DNA from: Vicia villosa
Lineage: Eukaryota > Streptophyta > Magnoliopsida > Fabales > Fabaceae
Length of the DNA: 64,000 bases
Direction: 5' to 3'
Assembly: GCF_029867415.1 (NCBI RefSeq)
Contig: NC_081185.1
Location: 42,850,766-42,914,765 of the forward strand
A program made the translations under genes and the position numbers. The notes beneath the pieces are model-generated. The model had not been told where the DNA came from. It saw only the letters and a list, made by a program, of their open reading frames with translations, and did no database searches. Below are positions 20,926 through 34,462 of the stretch, one piece after another; within the stretch, counting starts at the first letter, position 1; the number at the start of each line of letters is the position of its first letter.

Positions 20926-23723
20926 TCGCCTCTTTATTTATTAGTGTTTTAAAGTTGAAAAGGAAAAAGAATGAACAAAGGGGAACTAACCTATTCTCTA
21001 ATCTAAGTTATTCTATTCTACAAGTGGCCCTAAGGTTAAGGATAAGGGATCTCTACCTATGTTATCATGCATAGATTACAACCTAAGTTGTTCTATGTGA
21101 CTAATCTTAATGAAGATTGAAATCACTACCCTAAGGGAACATGGTAAGAATATAGTAAGAGATAAGAAAAAGCAACAAGCAAGGTAGGCGACTTAATGAA
21201 GTCCCTAACCAAGTCTACTCCTAAGAGAGACTACACACAATGAATCCCAAGAGAAAACAATCCACAAAAGGTGGAGGAAGAACAAACAACCGTCGCCTCT
21301 TAAACTAACAACAATCAAAGTGTATAATAAGAGGCAAAGCATGAGAAAGAGGGGAGAAAGCCCTAGGGCAGTAGCAAACCAAGGAAATTAGTGTCCTAAA
21401 TCAAACACAAAAGCATCATGGCATCACACGAAAATATTCACAAGAGGTTACCAAAGTATCGCATGAATCGTTACTTAACAATTAGCAAACATGTATCAAT
21501 TAGTCAAAACAAAAAGAGAATGAAAACATGAGCTAAACTTGAGGTCAGTAGCATATTAATTCTTTTATAGGTCTAATACCTCACACCAATCTACATTAGT
21601 CAACTAGCTTGAAGCAACACAAAGTTCTAACAAAACTAGACAAAACTAGGTCAAAACTAGCTAGTAAATTCAAATTGTGAATGAAGTTAGAAAAACGCAA
21701 TCAAATGATGGAAGTCAGTAGCTAATAACCTCTAATAGGTGTCTAAACAATCATGGAATCAAGTCACGAAGTCTCATACAAAATTATAAGTCATTTGGAC
21801 AAGTTATGGTACAATCGTTAATCAAAAGCAAGTTATTTACACGTAAGAAAGGAAAATTCAAGTAAAAAGAGAAGAAACGATTTAAAAATCTAATTCCAGG
21901 TCTTAGGACCTCTAAACATCCCTATTTATATGTACAAAAAGGATCTAAGGCTATTGCATAAATGCAAAGCAAATTATAGGTCAAATTCACATGGTTATCC
22001 GTTTAGGAACGCACATTAATCGTGTATAGAAAACCTAATGAAAACCTAACCAAAACATGGAATTCGACTTTTATTTTTTACACACAATATGGTATATGAG
22101 TCTACTGATATCACACAAAAAATGGCAATCAAATTCTATTCCTAAGGCCTTTAACCAAATTATATTGTAAAACATACTAAACATAAAAGGAGAATGAACA
22201 TATGTGAAGAAAAGATTTATTAAAAATAGTAAACTAAATTCTAAAAATCTATAAAAAATACTAACATTATCTACACACAGGAAACCATCTAAAACATATT
22301 GTTATTTATTTTTTATTCCAATGGAAAATGAGTTATGAATCAAAAACTAGAGGGAAAACAAATTAAAGTGAAATCAAAGTCTGCCTAAACTGGGGTGCAT
22401 TAGCAATTTGCACATGGACTGAATTTCCTTTAAGAGGCGCATGGGCCTGAATCATATGGGTGTGAAAAGCAACAGCCCAAAACAAGAAACATGCATGATG
22501 GTTAGTATATGGAGTGTACGGTACAGCAAAGCATATGAAGCCCACATATCAATATATCATCTTCTCACTTTGTTACTCTACACTTCCATGCATCATTTAT
22601 TTTTTATCTTACAATGTATCACAACGTAACATGAAAATATAAGCCTGGATATCAATTGGTCACATTGGGGTTTAAGTGACTAAATAAAAAAAGAAGAAAA
22701 AAACCACAACTTTAACCAATCAGTGAGCAATAGCGCATCATTTTCATCATCCAAGCCAAGAGAAATTGAAAAAGAAAAAGAAACAAAGTTAGCATGGGCC
22801 AATCAGAGGGGTTCTCCCTCATGCTACACACGTGAACAGTACATGGGGGTACTGTTCACCATCTTCTCCGTCGAGTTAACGCCTCCAACGGCGGCGCCGG
22901 TAACGTCGGAGCTTCAAAAACGAAAATCGAGACCACCTCTCCTCTCTAAATTTCGCGTAGATTCCGGATATCCACTCTGTTTTCTCTAATTCTTGCTCTA
23001 GCATCCTAACCGGAAGCATTTTGCAAAGCCCTAACTACCAAAACTCCATCAAAACGCAAACCAAAGACATCGAAACAATACGTGACTCGAACGTCCAGAT
23101 AAACATCACATTACAGAAGCCAAAATAAAACTTCAAGATCCAAAAATTTACATAGAATGCAACACATACTTGAAAACATGGTGGTTCTAATTGTCCTAAC
23201 CCAAATACCTGATGATGGGAGTACCAGTCCTATACATGATTCTAATGCGAAGGAAAAGAATCACTTACTTGGAAAGATCTTGAGCGGAACCTTTGAGAAA
23301 CCAGCTTCTACTCTTTAAGCGTCTTGGATTTCAGAGATGATAATGATGATTACGTGGCCTGCAATGATGATGATTACCCAGATTTGAAGCGTGAGGCAGT
23401 GATAGTGGTGCTTGAAAATAACATGGTGGTGATGGTTGTAGATAAAGTGAAGATTTGTGGTGGTTGACAATGGTGGTGACTAAAGGTGATGAAGAGTTTG
23501 TTGTGGTGGTTGAAGGTGAAGATGGTGGTTAGAAAACGGTTATGAGAAGATGATGAGAGAACAAGAGAGAGTGAAGAGAGTGAGTAGAATCGAGAGAGAG
23601 TGAAGAATGAATGTCGTGTGTCACTTTGTGAAAGAGTTTTTGGTTTTTATGGGAGTGTACATGGAGCTCATTGTGTGGTGTATGTACTGTAGCTTTTTCT
23701 AAACTTAATGCACAAGTTTTTTT

Positions 23724-23731
23724 CATTTATA
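23724..23731 (-). promoter_or_regulatory. TATA box of LTR H
   Basis: On the minus strand TTCCTATAAATGAAAA is about 1.9 kb into the LTR and is followed by a pyrimidine-rich leader (CACTCTCTCTCGATTC and CTCTCTTGTTCTCTC). It is the strongest core promoter candidate of this LTR. Confidence 0.5.
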
Positions 23732-25606
23732 GGAACTCTTTCAAGAACTTTTTGCATGCTAATTTTTGTCTTGCCAATTGGAGTGATGTACATGTGGGCT
23801 TGTGCATGACAAATGTGTACCACTTTCTTGCTGCAAAATGACAATGCTAGTATCATCCTTGGCCAAATCCTCTTACGGTACCTTGCATGCCAACATACCT
23901 TACTCTATGGTTCTCCATTTGCATTAATCTTAATGTCACTGTAGAGAGTAAATGAAAGAGAGAAAAATTGGTATTGAGATGATTTAGAACTAACGTTGAC
24001 ATCCCCATGAAAATCACTCTTGAACTTGTTCACTTTCTATTGATTTTTGCTTAGAGAAAAAACCTCAAAGTCTTGGTATGTTGACAAATTCAAGTTGCCC
24101 ACTTCTACTAGCCATATCTCCGCCATAGGCCATTAATCCAGTCAATTCTTGTGTCGACACGAAGAGGACACGGGATAGAAGAGATTTGAAGTTGGAAACC
24201 CCTTGAAATGGAGTTAAAAAATGTAAGAAAAATAGCCATGACTTGTGTTGTTCGCATCCGAATGTGTATAGGGCCTGGGCTAAGCATGACTCATGTCATT
24301 TCAACCGTGTAACTTCAAGCCAACATAACCGGACAACCAAATATCCAAATGACATGTTTCTTTGCTCAAATGAGAGAGGGCATGGAGGAGAGGATGTTGA
24401 TATTGAATTTGAGTTGAAAACGTGTTCGTAATTCTCTACAATTAGCCTTGAAAATGTCCCACCATATGCTTGATCAAATGTCTCGCGTGTGCCTTAGCCA
24501 ATGAACCACACAACTTCAATTACAAGGGCATGACTTTGGAGCTTCATGAGTGATTCAATTTTCACCCAACTGACTTGGTTCTTGTCTCACTCGATAGAGG
24601 GCATGGAAATGAGTGGAAAGGCCTCAAGAATGACTTCAAAAGATCTGTATAAGTCCCTGAAATTTAATTAGAAAATGGCGCACCACGTGTTTGATCAAAT
24701 GCGTCACGCTGCCCATAATTTTGCCCAACAAACTGCCTTGTATCCAGTGATGACTTCCCAACTTTGCACTTTTATAACTCTTTATCCATGCTTCCAATTA
24801 GAAAACTCCCAACAACACTTTTGTTCTATGCCATGAGAGGAGCAATTTTTATCTTGAGCTTGTTTTGAGATGAGACCTGAATCCGTGTGATAAATGAGCT
24901 TGAAGTTGAATGCCCAGCCAATTTGAAATTCATCCAAAAATTCTCCAAGTTATTTTCCTTTCCATTTTTGACATTTTCACACTTTAACTACTTTCCACAT
25001 TTGGAAAGTTTTGGCCATCTCTTGATTTTATTTATTTCTTTGACTTTTCTTTGACCGATTTTTCTACCAAAAGTCAACATTTGAATATTGACCCTGATTT
25101 TGACTAAAAAGCCAACTGTTCTAATTTCTCCGATTCCAGATGAATTTCCCGATTAATTCGTTTCTGATCCAATTCTCCATCAGTTTTCAATCAAAGAAGC
25201 TTCAATAAATATATTTCTTCAAGCCAACCATGCTTCTTACCCAAAAATCATCTCCCGATTAAATTTTGACAAAAAAGTCAACAGGGTTGACTTTGATCAA
25301 AACCCTGATTTGGAAATCTTGATGAACTTGAGGATTGCATCTTTTGATCAGAGCTTTGAACTGGAGAGGATGAAACCCTGATTTTAGGAGAACTTCAATG
25401 GAAATGAGGCCATATAATCAAACTTCAAACCTTCTCTTTTGAACCAAGACATCTCTCACATAGAAGCTCTTTTTCATCAATTTTCTTGAACAGTAACAAT
25501 GATATGAATGAATGTATTGAGTGAATGACCTACGTGAGGTATGCACATGAAAGTGATATGAAAATCAATTGGGTATAAATAAATGGGCAAATTTTGGGGT
25601 GCAACA

Positions 25607-27378
25607 CCTTGACACAACGTCCTTATATCAACAATCCACCAAATCAACCACTTAGATCAAGGCATATCTTTCCCATAGGCTTCTGATAATTTTAATCCTT
25701 CAATTATAATGAGTCGTACACACATAGCAGCTGCGCCACATCACGTTTCAGCTGCGCAACTCTCATCATCCACCTTAAATCAACGTCCTCATTAAAATTT
25801 TCGCCAACTATCTAGGTTGCAAGTTTCAATCTAGTTTCGGAATTTCTTTAACATCCACATAAAATCGTTGTTCACTTTGATATTCTCAATCTTTCACTTT
25901 GTGGCGTTAGCTCGCATATAAACCCGCTACTTCGAATTTCTCAATACGTCTCAACTCTCCCTAGTCACTTATCCATTATTTCACACGAATTGGTAAGCTA
26001 CTATCCTCACGATATAATCGTCAATCACTCTACATACTATTACGATAGCAAGACAATTCTATACTATCCAACACTATCTTGTCTACTATCAACAAGAGAT
26101 TAAGGGTAATCAGTTCCTCAATTTGTCAATAGATAGTCGACGACCATAATGGAGTATAAACTATCGTTACCAAACTATAATAGCATTCTTTTAGAACTTG
26201 TGCTCAAGTCACCTAAGGCATTATAATCCAATAATCTCCTTTAAGGTTTACAAATACTCCCACAACTTTCCTTTCATTCGATCTTGTCGACGAGACACCA
26301 ACTCTCAACATAATACACGGTCCACATTACACTCACATAACATCACATGAAGGTTAAGTCTTTTCCCAACTCAAGAATTACTACCATATCAATACATTAC
26401 AATTCGTCTCGTTCCAATTGAAACCTCAACCATGTAGTTCCACATTGGTTTGATGATGGAACCTCTCCCAATTCTTCTTTTACCCATGCCACCACTTTGG
26501 CTTTACAAACACGACTCTAGTTCTTCTTAAAAGCATTTTCCCTTAAAGTGACATCTTCATTCTAATCATTGTTAATCAGCATTAGCTGCATCTCCATGCG
26601 CCTCTCCAATGCTTCCACATCCTTTCTAATATCGAACATCTCACTTCTCAACTTACTCCCCAACAACATATTACACTTGACCTCATCTCGAACGACTGGG
26701 ATAATCACCATTTATGCCCAAAAGCCTCTAGTTCTGCAACCGACTTCAGAGTCCCTATATATAGGAATGCATCTACCATATTTGAAAACACCTCATAGGA
26801 TATAACATATTATTATCTCTTCATAGGTTCAAATAGAACATCAATATGATACTCGGAACACAAGATACGAATCTCCAAAGTTATCTGAAAATGCGAACAC
26901 CAACGTCGTCCATCAACAATCTATTACACACATTACAATAACATCACAACTTTTCAAGTTTCATCCCCTAAATTTATCCCCTTTACTTAACAATCACCTT
27001 CAGAAAACATCAGGGATTTACACCCTACTCGCATATCAACAGCTGTTACATTGCTCTTAATTCTTCAAGAAGTAAATATACACAATGTCTGATCAGCCTC
27101 CATCGAGACGCTCCAACTTGATTAACAAACAAAATCTTGAATCCATGTTACCTTCGGGTTCGGGAAACAACAAAACTTCAACAATACTTGCACTGTCTCC
27201 ATCAATACCATACTGAAATAACATCTTACAACTGGAACATATCCGAGAAGCAAAGCTTCTCCCCCACTTATCTCAAACTAACTCCTGCATACAATCGATT
27301 AGAAAAGCAAACAATATCGACAGTGTTTCACACACATGTCATGTACTAAGAAACAACACATCGACAATATTCAACTGT
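25607..27378. other. No recognisable gene; degraded repeat DNA
   Basis: There is no frame above noise, no LTR boundary and no known motif here. Base composition (C-rich, G-poor on the plus strand) resembles 9755-10373, so both may be pieces of one minus-strand LTR element split by the Ogre insertions. That link is only a guess. Confidence 0.3.
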
Positions 27379-28500
27379 CACACTACTCTACTGACTCAAC
27401 AACTTGGTCGGACGAACCGACAACAACCTCTTTAGTCTTTAAAAATAAAACAACTTTCATTCATTACTACGCAGCAGATTCACAAAATTCAACTTAAAAT
27501 ACCAAAACATCTTGTCCAACTCAAAACAACTTTAATACATCATGTCTTTAATAAAACAACTTAAAAATTCAGTAACATAATAAAACAAACGATAAATAAA
27601 AGACGTGTTCATCCCCGCGAGTGTTACGTATCAGAGCAACGAACACCTAACTCGAACTAATGAAGGTAAGCAACCTTCACTCTGGAATACCTGCACGTTA
27701 CTAACATAGTGGTAACATTCAAACAGAAGAGGTGAGATATTGAACCATATAATTGAGTGTATGATAAACAATATATTAGATCAGATTATATAAAATCACC
27801 ACTTCAACAACTTTCAAACAAAATTTGTCACCACAAAATTATCAACATAATATAACGACTAATTTATCATCACAACTACAACTCAAAATGCGACTCGTAT
27901 AATGCACATGCATGTGGTACCAATGGAGCAAAACTCCCAACTTAAAATCTTCCAATTAATAGAGGCATGAACAAGGCATAAGCCTTCAACTTTAAAACAA
28001 GGCATAAGCCTTCAACTTAATATTTTCCAATCCAGGCCAACTTACCGAGCATCAGCTACAACTTGAATATGCTATGTATGAAACAACAATGAATGCAACA
28101 ACAACAACACAACAAAATTTGTTAAACAAAAACATAACAACAACATCAACATTGGCCAAAGCCTACCACTTGAATTTGTCAATTAATAGAGGCATTCACG
28201 ACAACAACAACAATTATCAACAACCCCAACATAACAACTATAGCAACAATTATCAACGACTTCAACATAACAACTATAGAAACAATTATCAACATTGGCA
28301 TAAGCCTACAACATACAACGACAACAACACAGCACAAAAACGATTTAGTTTTAGCATAAACCTACAACTTTATTTCTTTGCCAACTAATAGAAGCAACAC
28401 AACAAAATTCAATGTCACCTGAAATTCCACATTTTCCAACAAGTATACAACACGCCGAATTAACCAAAATATGCGACAAAACATACCGTAATTACTCGGA
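27379..28500 (-). mobile_element. Probable degraded LTR, minus strand
   Basis: On the minus strand it contains GCTCTGATACGTAACACTCG (27638-27619), which matches GCTCTGATACGTAACACCGG at 57820-57840 in solo LTR C, at a comparable distance (about 250-300 bp) from an end reading GTGTGACA (27378-27385 region). It also holds AAC/ATT-rich short repeats (28080-28310), which produce a low-complexity Asn-rich frame. No primer-binding site is visible. The left and right edges are estimates. Confidence 0.4.
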
Positions 28501-28940
28501 TGATTCAACTATACCGGAGAATTAAATATCAATTAATAGTCTTGTTATTCCTACTGATAACTATTGTATGATGTTTCTGTTAATTCATCCTAATGATACT
28601 ATTAATTTATTGTCATTACTTACTTGCTGAATTCCACAACTAATTACTGTACTACCCAGATTCGTTGGGAGAATCGACCCAGTCGTCGGGCGAGTCGATT
28701 GAAACTAGTCCTGTCGGGCGAACGAATAGGCTCTTCGGGCAAAAGACTTGAGAAATTTGAGATGTTGGCTATTGACGTGGTTCGTCGGGCGAACAAAGAG
28801 GCTCGTCGGGGATGCTGGCTAGTAAATTCGACACCATGTTGTTGTTAAGAGGAATGAAAAGATTTCGAGAAGATTATAAGCCTTCGATACAATTTGGCAT
28901 GATTAATGATATATGACGAAGTTGCCTTTATAAGGGGAGA
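28501..28940. other. Non-coding segment with CGTCGGGCGA repeats
   Basis: No gene is seen. Between about 28660 and 28815 there are five copies or near copies of TTCGTCGGGCGAA, each able to form a small stem (TTCG/CGAA). ATAAGGGGAGA just before 28941 looks like a polypurine tract, so the right end may be a 3' internal fragment of the family of element E. Confidence 0.5.
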
Positions 28941-29615
28941 TGTTAGACATGCACTTAGAAATATTTTCTAAGTTAAATATTTAGTTTGACAAAGGGGATT
29001 ACTTCAACAGAGAAGTTAATTTGGAGCGAAGGTATAACTGCTATTTGTCCTGATCCATTGTACTTAGAGACACGTGGAGCTTTAGGGCAAGAGAGAAGCA
29101 TGTCGAGCGCAACGTGGCATGCTCTGGTCGAAAGAGAGTTAGAAACGGTTACATCGAATTAGTATATATAGGGATCTTAATGCATAGTTCGGGGTGTTCA
29201 TTTGGTACAAAATCTCAATAATTTACTAAAAGTATCTGCATGTGAGAAACGAGTCTGTATGAGAATGTACGTATAAAAACACCATATTTACATTTCTTTT
29301 TTCAGTTTTATATAATTTTTTTACATTTGAAGAAATTTGTATTCTCGTCATTTCCATTCTTTCCATTTATCTTTCAATTTCCTTTACATTGTTTATTTTA
29401 CAAGTTTCAATTTCTACTTTAAATAAGATCTGTATAGATTAAACAAATTTCAAAACAAGAACTTAATTAATGTCAAATTGTTCTTTACCTATTATGGAAT
29501 TATTTCAAACATAAAGCACGTGTCCTAGGATCAATCTAGTCGACCTTGTGAGTAACCAAAAGTCAGTTTTACTTTTGGAAGACTAGCACTTGTTTACCAA
29601 TTTTCACGGTAAACA
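28941..29615 (+). mobile_element. LTR of Ty3/gypsy element E (675 bp)
   Basis: The LTR runs from TGTTAGACATGCACTTAG to TTTTCACGGTAAACA and is followed at once by the primer-binding site. TATATATAGGG at 29163 is the TATA box. It is the 5' LTR of the gag region at 29720-32099. A polypurine-like ATAAGGGGAGA precedes it, so the LTR may once have joined two element copies. Confidence 0.75.
29163..29170 (+). promoter_or_regulatory. TATA box of LTR E
   Basis: TATATATAGGGATC lies 222 bp into the LTR, a normal position for the U3/R boundary of a short LTR. Confidence 0.6.
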
Positions 29616-29637
29616 AATTGGCACGCCCAGTGGGACA
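29616..29637 (+). other. Primer-binding site of element E
   Basis: ATTGGCACGCCCAGTGGGAC follows the LTR end CGGTAAACA after one base. It has the length, position and TTGGC opening expected of a plant gypsy tRNA primer site. Confidence 0.7.
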
Positions 29638-29719
29638 GTGCTTTATTGTTGATAAAATTGCTAACTTTTGCGGTATTTTGTTATAAATCTTCTTTACCCT
29701 TTAGTATTTACGTTGTTGC

Positions 29720-32099
29720 ATGATACTTAGAAGTGGTAAATTAGCCACGCCCAACGAACGAATACCTAAGCGAAGATGCGTTAGGAAAATGGAAAGTCAA
29801 TCATTGCCAATGAATCAAAGTTCCCCTAACAATAATCATGTACTACCCCCAATCTCTTCGATAGGGGGGACTACGGTTTCAGCGCCTGTATCAGATGCTA
29901 TACCGTCCTCGACAAGTTCGGTGCTAGCACAACCGAACGCATAACTTGGCCTTGTTTTAACCTACATAGGACCACAAGTACCACCAGGGACTCCACCACC
30001 ATTGGGAAATGTTTCCCCAAAGGTCTTCTGGGCCCTCTGGGTTTTCGATACCGTCAAATAATTGTGAACAGCCATACGGCATGCCAACTACGTTTATGGC
30101 AGGGTTACACAATTCCACTTCGACATTATCTGAACCTAGAATGAATATACCTTCCTCGTTGCAAGGTTCTGGCTGTGCTGTCAATCCGGGTCGAATTAGC
30201 CAACCATTTGGGGCAGGATTTTCGTCCCAAATGCCGAACTTTACAAATAATTCAAAAACAGTCATTAGGTAACAATAGACGAAAGTAACCATGACATGGT
30301 CCAAATGCTTGTGCAAACAATAGGTACAATCTTCAACCCTTTGATTCAAAACACAACACAAGCAAACCAATAGATGGCAACACAAATGACGCATCTTGCA
30401 TAGTTTTTTGGTGTGGCTCAATCTCCCCCACAGCCTTAGAGGGGTTGGGTAAGAAAAAATTAAGAGGTAATGCTCGAAGAGGGCCCAACAATAAACCAAA
30501 ACCAAAGGGTTACACCACCCCTAAACTTGGCGAACCAGGAAGGGGTTGTCGATCATCCTAGGGCTGAACTTCTCAAGCAAGAACAAATCCCCAGAGAAAG
30601 AGAACCTAGGGTGATGATGGTAGGTTGAAACCAAAATGCCGACAAAGTTGTGCTACAACTTTGACATGATAATATGACAGCGAATAATAACCTAGCAGCC
30701 TTAGTCGAAAGAATTATGGCTCCAAATGGGGTAAATGTTGGCCTTCACAAGCCAAGTTATACTTCTCCTCCGAACGAATATATTCCTCAGGAAATCATAT
30801 CCCCAAGATGGAAGGTCCCTAAGTTTACCAAATTCTCAGGGGACACGACATAATATATTGTTGAACATGTTGCTAGATACTTGATAGAAGCAGGTGAGAT
30901 CGCTGCGAATGAAAACCTCAGAATCAAGTATTTCCCGAGTTCGTTAACAAAAAATGCCTTTACTTGGTTCACTACATTGTTGGCCAATTTGATACGTGGG
31001 TGGGAACAGTTAGAAAGGCTGTTTCACGAATAGTTTTATATGGGACAAACTAAATTTAGTTTGAAAGATTTGGCAAGTGTGAAGCGAAAATTCACCGAAC
31101 CAATAGATAATTACCTAAACAGGTTTCGACTGCTCAAAACCAGGTGTTTTACTCAGGTTCCTGAACATGAGCTGGTCGAAATGGTCACCGGTGGTTTGGA
31201 TTATTCCATCAGGAAAAAACTAGACACCTAACACTTGTGAGATATGGCCCAATTGGCCGATAGGATTCGATAGATTGAGCGTCTAAAGATAGAAAAGGCC
31301 AAAGTAAGTAAAAACAATAGGAAAGAAAGAATATCCTATGTCAAATACGATGAAAGAGAAAAAGGTTACTATGAAGAGCCTTTCGATGTAGAGGGAGGCA
31401 AAATAGATCTTGCTGAGCTGAAACAAGGGCCCCCTTATTTATGTAGGGGCATGACCCCTTCGAATGGAAGAAATGCGGTCTAACTGGTTAAGGGAGATAA
31501 ATTTCCTAAGAAAACATACACTTTCGATGTCACTAAGTGTGATGAAATCTTTGACGTATTAGTTAAAGATGGCCAAATGATAGTACCTTTAGGTGCTAAG
31601 ATACCCCCTTTGGAACAAAGGAAAAAGAGGGGTTTTTGTAAATATCATAATTTTTTGGGCCATTAAACGTGTCAATGTTTTCTTTTCGGGGATGTTGTTC
31701 AGAGAGCAATCAGTGAGGGAAGACTATAGTTTGGTTACAAGTCGAAGGCTCAGATGAAGATAGATGTCGATCCTTTGCAGATAGTCGAAGCTAACTATGT
31801 TGAGCCATCCGACATCAACATGGTGGAAGTTCCTGAGGACTTTGACCAAAAGATGCTGGTAATCGATATAGGAGATGTTGCACAGGGAACTGCTGAAGGT
31901 TCCACCCAGGTCATAAGGACTTACGAAGTCACTAAAGGCTTCGTGCAAGAGGACGAGATAACCAAGGCTATTGAGGGTGTGATGTCGAAGATGAATGATC
32001 TTGGCATCAATGAAGATACCAAGGTTGATATCAACGTGGTCGAAATATCACAAATAGATGAGATGGAGATATATGAAGAGGAAAAGAAGCAAGAGCAGT
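29720..32099 (+). pseudogene. gag (to pro) of element E, broken, first part
   Basis: The frame starts MILRSGKLATPNER at 29720. The plant retrotransposon gag domain is clear at about 30820-31300: VEHVARYLIEAGEIAANENL, TKNAFTWFTTL, FYMGQTKFSLKDLASVKRKF and PEHELVEMVTGGLDYSIRKK. Downstream comes a segment with FDVTKCDEIFDVLVKDGQM and PPLEQRKKRGFCKYHNF, then an acidic stretch to 32099. The frame is interrupted by many stops (for example TAG 31031, TAA 31229, TGA 31238, TAG 31271) and shifts between 29944 and 30840. Most stops sit where a Gln or Arg codon is expected, so C-to-T change explains them. The reading is cut at 32099 by element D and resumes at 37098. It cannot make protein. Confidence 0.8.
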
Positions 32100-32104
32100 A
32101 CAAT

Positions 32105-33640
32105 TGATCAGTGGTTTTCACACATATATTTACCGTTGTTTTTAAGTATGTTTAAGTTATGTTATTGAGTGTTTTATTTCTTTATTCTACATTTTATGCT
32201 TTGGTTGTGTATTTTACTGTTTGCAGGCTTAAAGGAATAAATCGAGACAAATCAATGCCAAAAAGTACAAAAAGGGGAGTTTTTAAGGAAGTGAAAAGTC
32301 AAGCTACATGAGGTCTGACACGACCACCTGTGTCACCTGAAACTGGCCGTGTTAGGATGAAGCGTGGCCTAGAAAATGCAAAAGAGATGAAAGTCACGGG
32401 GCTGACACGACTCGTGTTAGCAAGTGTGAGATCTGGAAATTTTCAGCATGTTTCTCATCGTGACAGGTGTGTAGTATTTTGATCATAACTAGAGCTTCGT
32501 AACTCCGATTGACGCGGTTCCGGTGGAAAAATTTCGCTAACGAAAAGGGCTACAACTTTGATGAAGAACACAAAGCCAAATTATGAAGTTAAGGTCTTAC
32601 ACGGACCGTGTTAATCAACACGGCCACCCATGTTGAAATGTGGCTGGAAATGCGAGTTTGAACCAAAGTCAGAGGATCAACACGGGCGCCCGTGTGCAGG
32701 AACACGGCCCGTGTTGATGAGCGCGGGCTGAATATGTGTTTATAAGCTTCCTTACTCAAATGAGATCATTAAGGGTATTCTTGGCATTTGGTTTCAACCG
32801 GAATGGAAGATTGATTATAAAAACAACTTTAGGGCAAGAGAGAGGGGACACGATTGAAGATTGGAGAAAACAAGGGTTTGGGAGAGAAGAAGGTCTTCAT
32901 GAACGGAAGCGATTGAAGATCAACTTTCATCTCAATTCTTGTAATGTATCTATTTTATAATTTGTTTTCTTTGAACAATATGAGTAACTAAACCCTAATG
33001 CTAGGGGGTGTCCCTGATTTGACTCTGTAATGATTTTGAATTCCTGAGTTCATCAATAGATTTGTTTTCTTATTTAATTTAATTGTACAAGGTTTTTATG
33101 CTTTCTTTGTCGGACCAACAAGATTGATTTACGGTTAACAACCAGCTGGACAGCGGTTGTTAAGGTTTTTGTACGATTAGACTATAGTAGATATCACCTA
33201 GGACTAGGGATACCCTATAGTTACCGGTTAACTCTTGATAACATAAAGGCTTGATTTCATCATAATTCTCTAAGGACTTAGGAGTTAGGATGAATGTTCA
33301 AAGGTTTTCCCACTAAGGACTTAGGGGAAAATAATCTAAAGGACGGTAATTAAAGGTTATGAACTTGTTGAAGAGATCTAAATCCAAGGTTATTACAGGA
33401 ACAATCACACACTATACCCCTAGCATAATACTAATATTTGTCAAAAAGCCAATTTACTTTTCTGCTTATTTTAATTATTGTTTAGTGACAATTTGCAAAC
33501 AAAACCCCAATATTAGTTTTTGTTTAATTGATCTATAATTTGAACTCGATATTACTACGCAGTCCTTGAGATCGACATTCGGGGAATTTCCCTATTATTA
33601 CTACAGAGGCAAAATAGTACACTTGCTATTTTACCGATCA
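32105..33640 (+). repeat. 5' LTR of element D
   Basis: Runs from TGATCAGTGGTTTTCACACA to CTATTTTACCGATCA. The ends TGATCAG and ACCGATCA contain the short inverted TGATC(A/G)/GATCA. Before the TATA box (TTTATAAGC, 32739-32747) is a cluster of GC-rich palindromes including ACACGGGCGCCCGTGT (32680-32695) and ACACGGCCCGTGT (32702-32714). Confidence 0.92.
32741..32746 (+). promoter_or_regulatory. TATA box of LTR D (5' copy)
   Basis: GTGTTTATAAGCTTCC stands 26 bp after the last palindrome and 636 bp into the LTR; the 3' LTR has the same at about 36193. A leader without obstacles follows. Confidence 0.55.
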
Positions 33641-33646
33641 AGTTTT

Positions 33647-33664
33647 TGGCGCCGTTGCCGGGGA
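33647..33664 (+). other. Primer-binding site of element D
   Basis: TGGCGCCGTTGCCGGGGA, six bases after the LTR end, is the tRNA(Asp)-type site characteristic of Athila elements. Confidence 0.9.
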
Positions 33665-33857
33665 CTGCCAAAATATAGAGTTTTAATTTTCGTTCAATTG
33701 AAATTTTGTTGCTCGTCAGCTAAAATTTTATTTTAAGTTTTTGTTTATTTGAATTTGATTTTATTATAAAAAAGAAAAGAAAAAAAAAGGTTGATTATTT
33801 TTGCTTCATGAATTCTTCTATACTTTGCTACTAACAAATTGTCTGAGTTTTGTAGCT

Positions 33858-34448
33858 ATGTATTGTTTTGATACATTGCCACCTGTATCTCCTGCATGTT
33901 GGTCGCCTGATTCAGGAGTCACCTTGGAAGAGGCGACTAAAATTTTCAAAGCATATAAGAGGGAGGTAAGAATCCTTATGAATGAATGTAAGGAAGCTAA
34001 CTTTTATCCAGATAGGTTTATTTGGAGAAAGTTACAGTTGGAAGAAGAGTATGTGTAACCAGAAGAAAAATGCTTAACATCAGATGAAGAGGATGCAATA
34101 AGAATAGAAGAATTTGAGGTAAAAAAGAAATATGGGGAAGAAGAAATAAGGAAACTTGAAGATGATCGAGTTTTGGATAAAACCACAAATTTAACAATTT
34201 GTGAAGATGTGGACATCCAACAAGAAAATTTTCAACAAAAGAGTATCCCCAAAAACTATTTTTACAACAAGGCAGATGAAAGACAAGAAATTGACAAAGT
34301 ATTGGAAGACATTTATGCCTTGTTCAATAAAATCATGCTGAAAAGGATTTGGGAGCAACATCATCGGTACTTTAAGTTCATGGGATTGCTACCAAACAAA
34401 AGAAAGAAAAAAGATGATGTGTTCTTTGTGTCATATATGCCACCCTAA
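33858..34448 (+). pseudogene. Single ORF of element D, one stop codon
   Basis: From the ATG at 33858 the frame reads MYCFDTLPPVSPACWSPDSG and ends 67 codons later at a TAA (34056-34058). The same frame then stays open for 129 more codons to the stop at 34446-34448 (…DDVFFVSYMPP). So this is one frame of about 196 codons with a single nonsense codon. The product would be hydrophilic, rich in Glu, Lys and Asp, with probable helices (EEATKIFKAYKREVRILMNE and KVLEDIYALFNKIMLKRIWE). I do not recognise a gag, protease or envelope domain. A start 19 codons upstream would need a TTG. It may be a remnant of the Athila gag or 3' ORF, or a family-specific protein. Confidence 0.5.
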
Positions 34449-34462
34449 CAAGGGGGATGGAT

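Larger units (their letters stand above)
19987..25606 (-). mobile_element. 5' LTR of Ogre-like element H (5.62 kb)
   Basis: On the minus strand the LTR runs from TGTTGCACCCCAAAATTTGC at 25606 to TTTTTCGCGGTAGCGACA at 19987, directly before the primer-binding site. The conserved late block (gaggggtgctagcaccttcc..., about 20100-20200) is present. A CT-rich leader-like stretch after a TATA box lies near 23730-23400, a GC-rich patch at 22850-22980, and a five-copy tandem repeat at 20649-20925. There is no coding sequence. The bases right of 25606 (CCTTG) would be half of the target duplication. Confidence 0.8.

Noticed and set aside
28074..28388. Asn/Thr-rich ORF of 104 codons
   Set aside because: It is low-complexity AAC/ATT repeat inside a degraded LTR.
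29957..30505. Minus-strand ORF of 182 codons
   Set aside because: It is the antisense shadow of the element E gag region and shows no domain.
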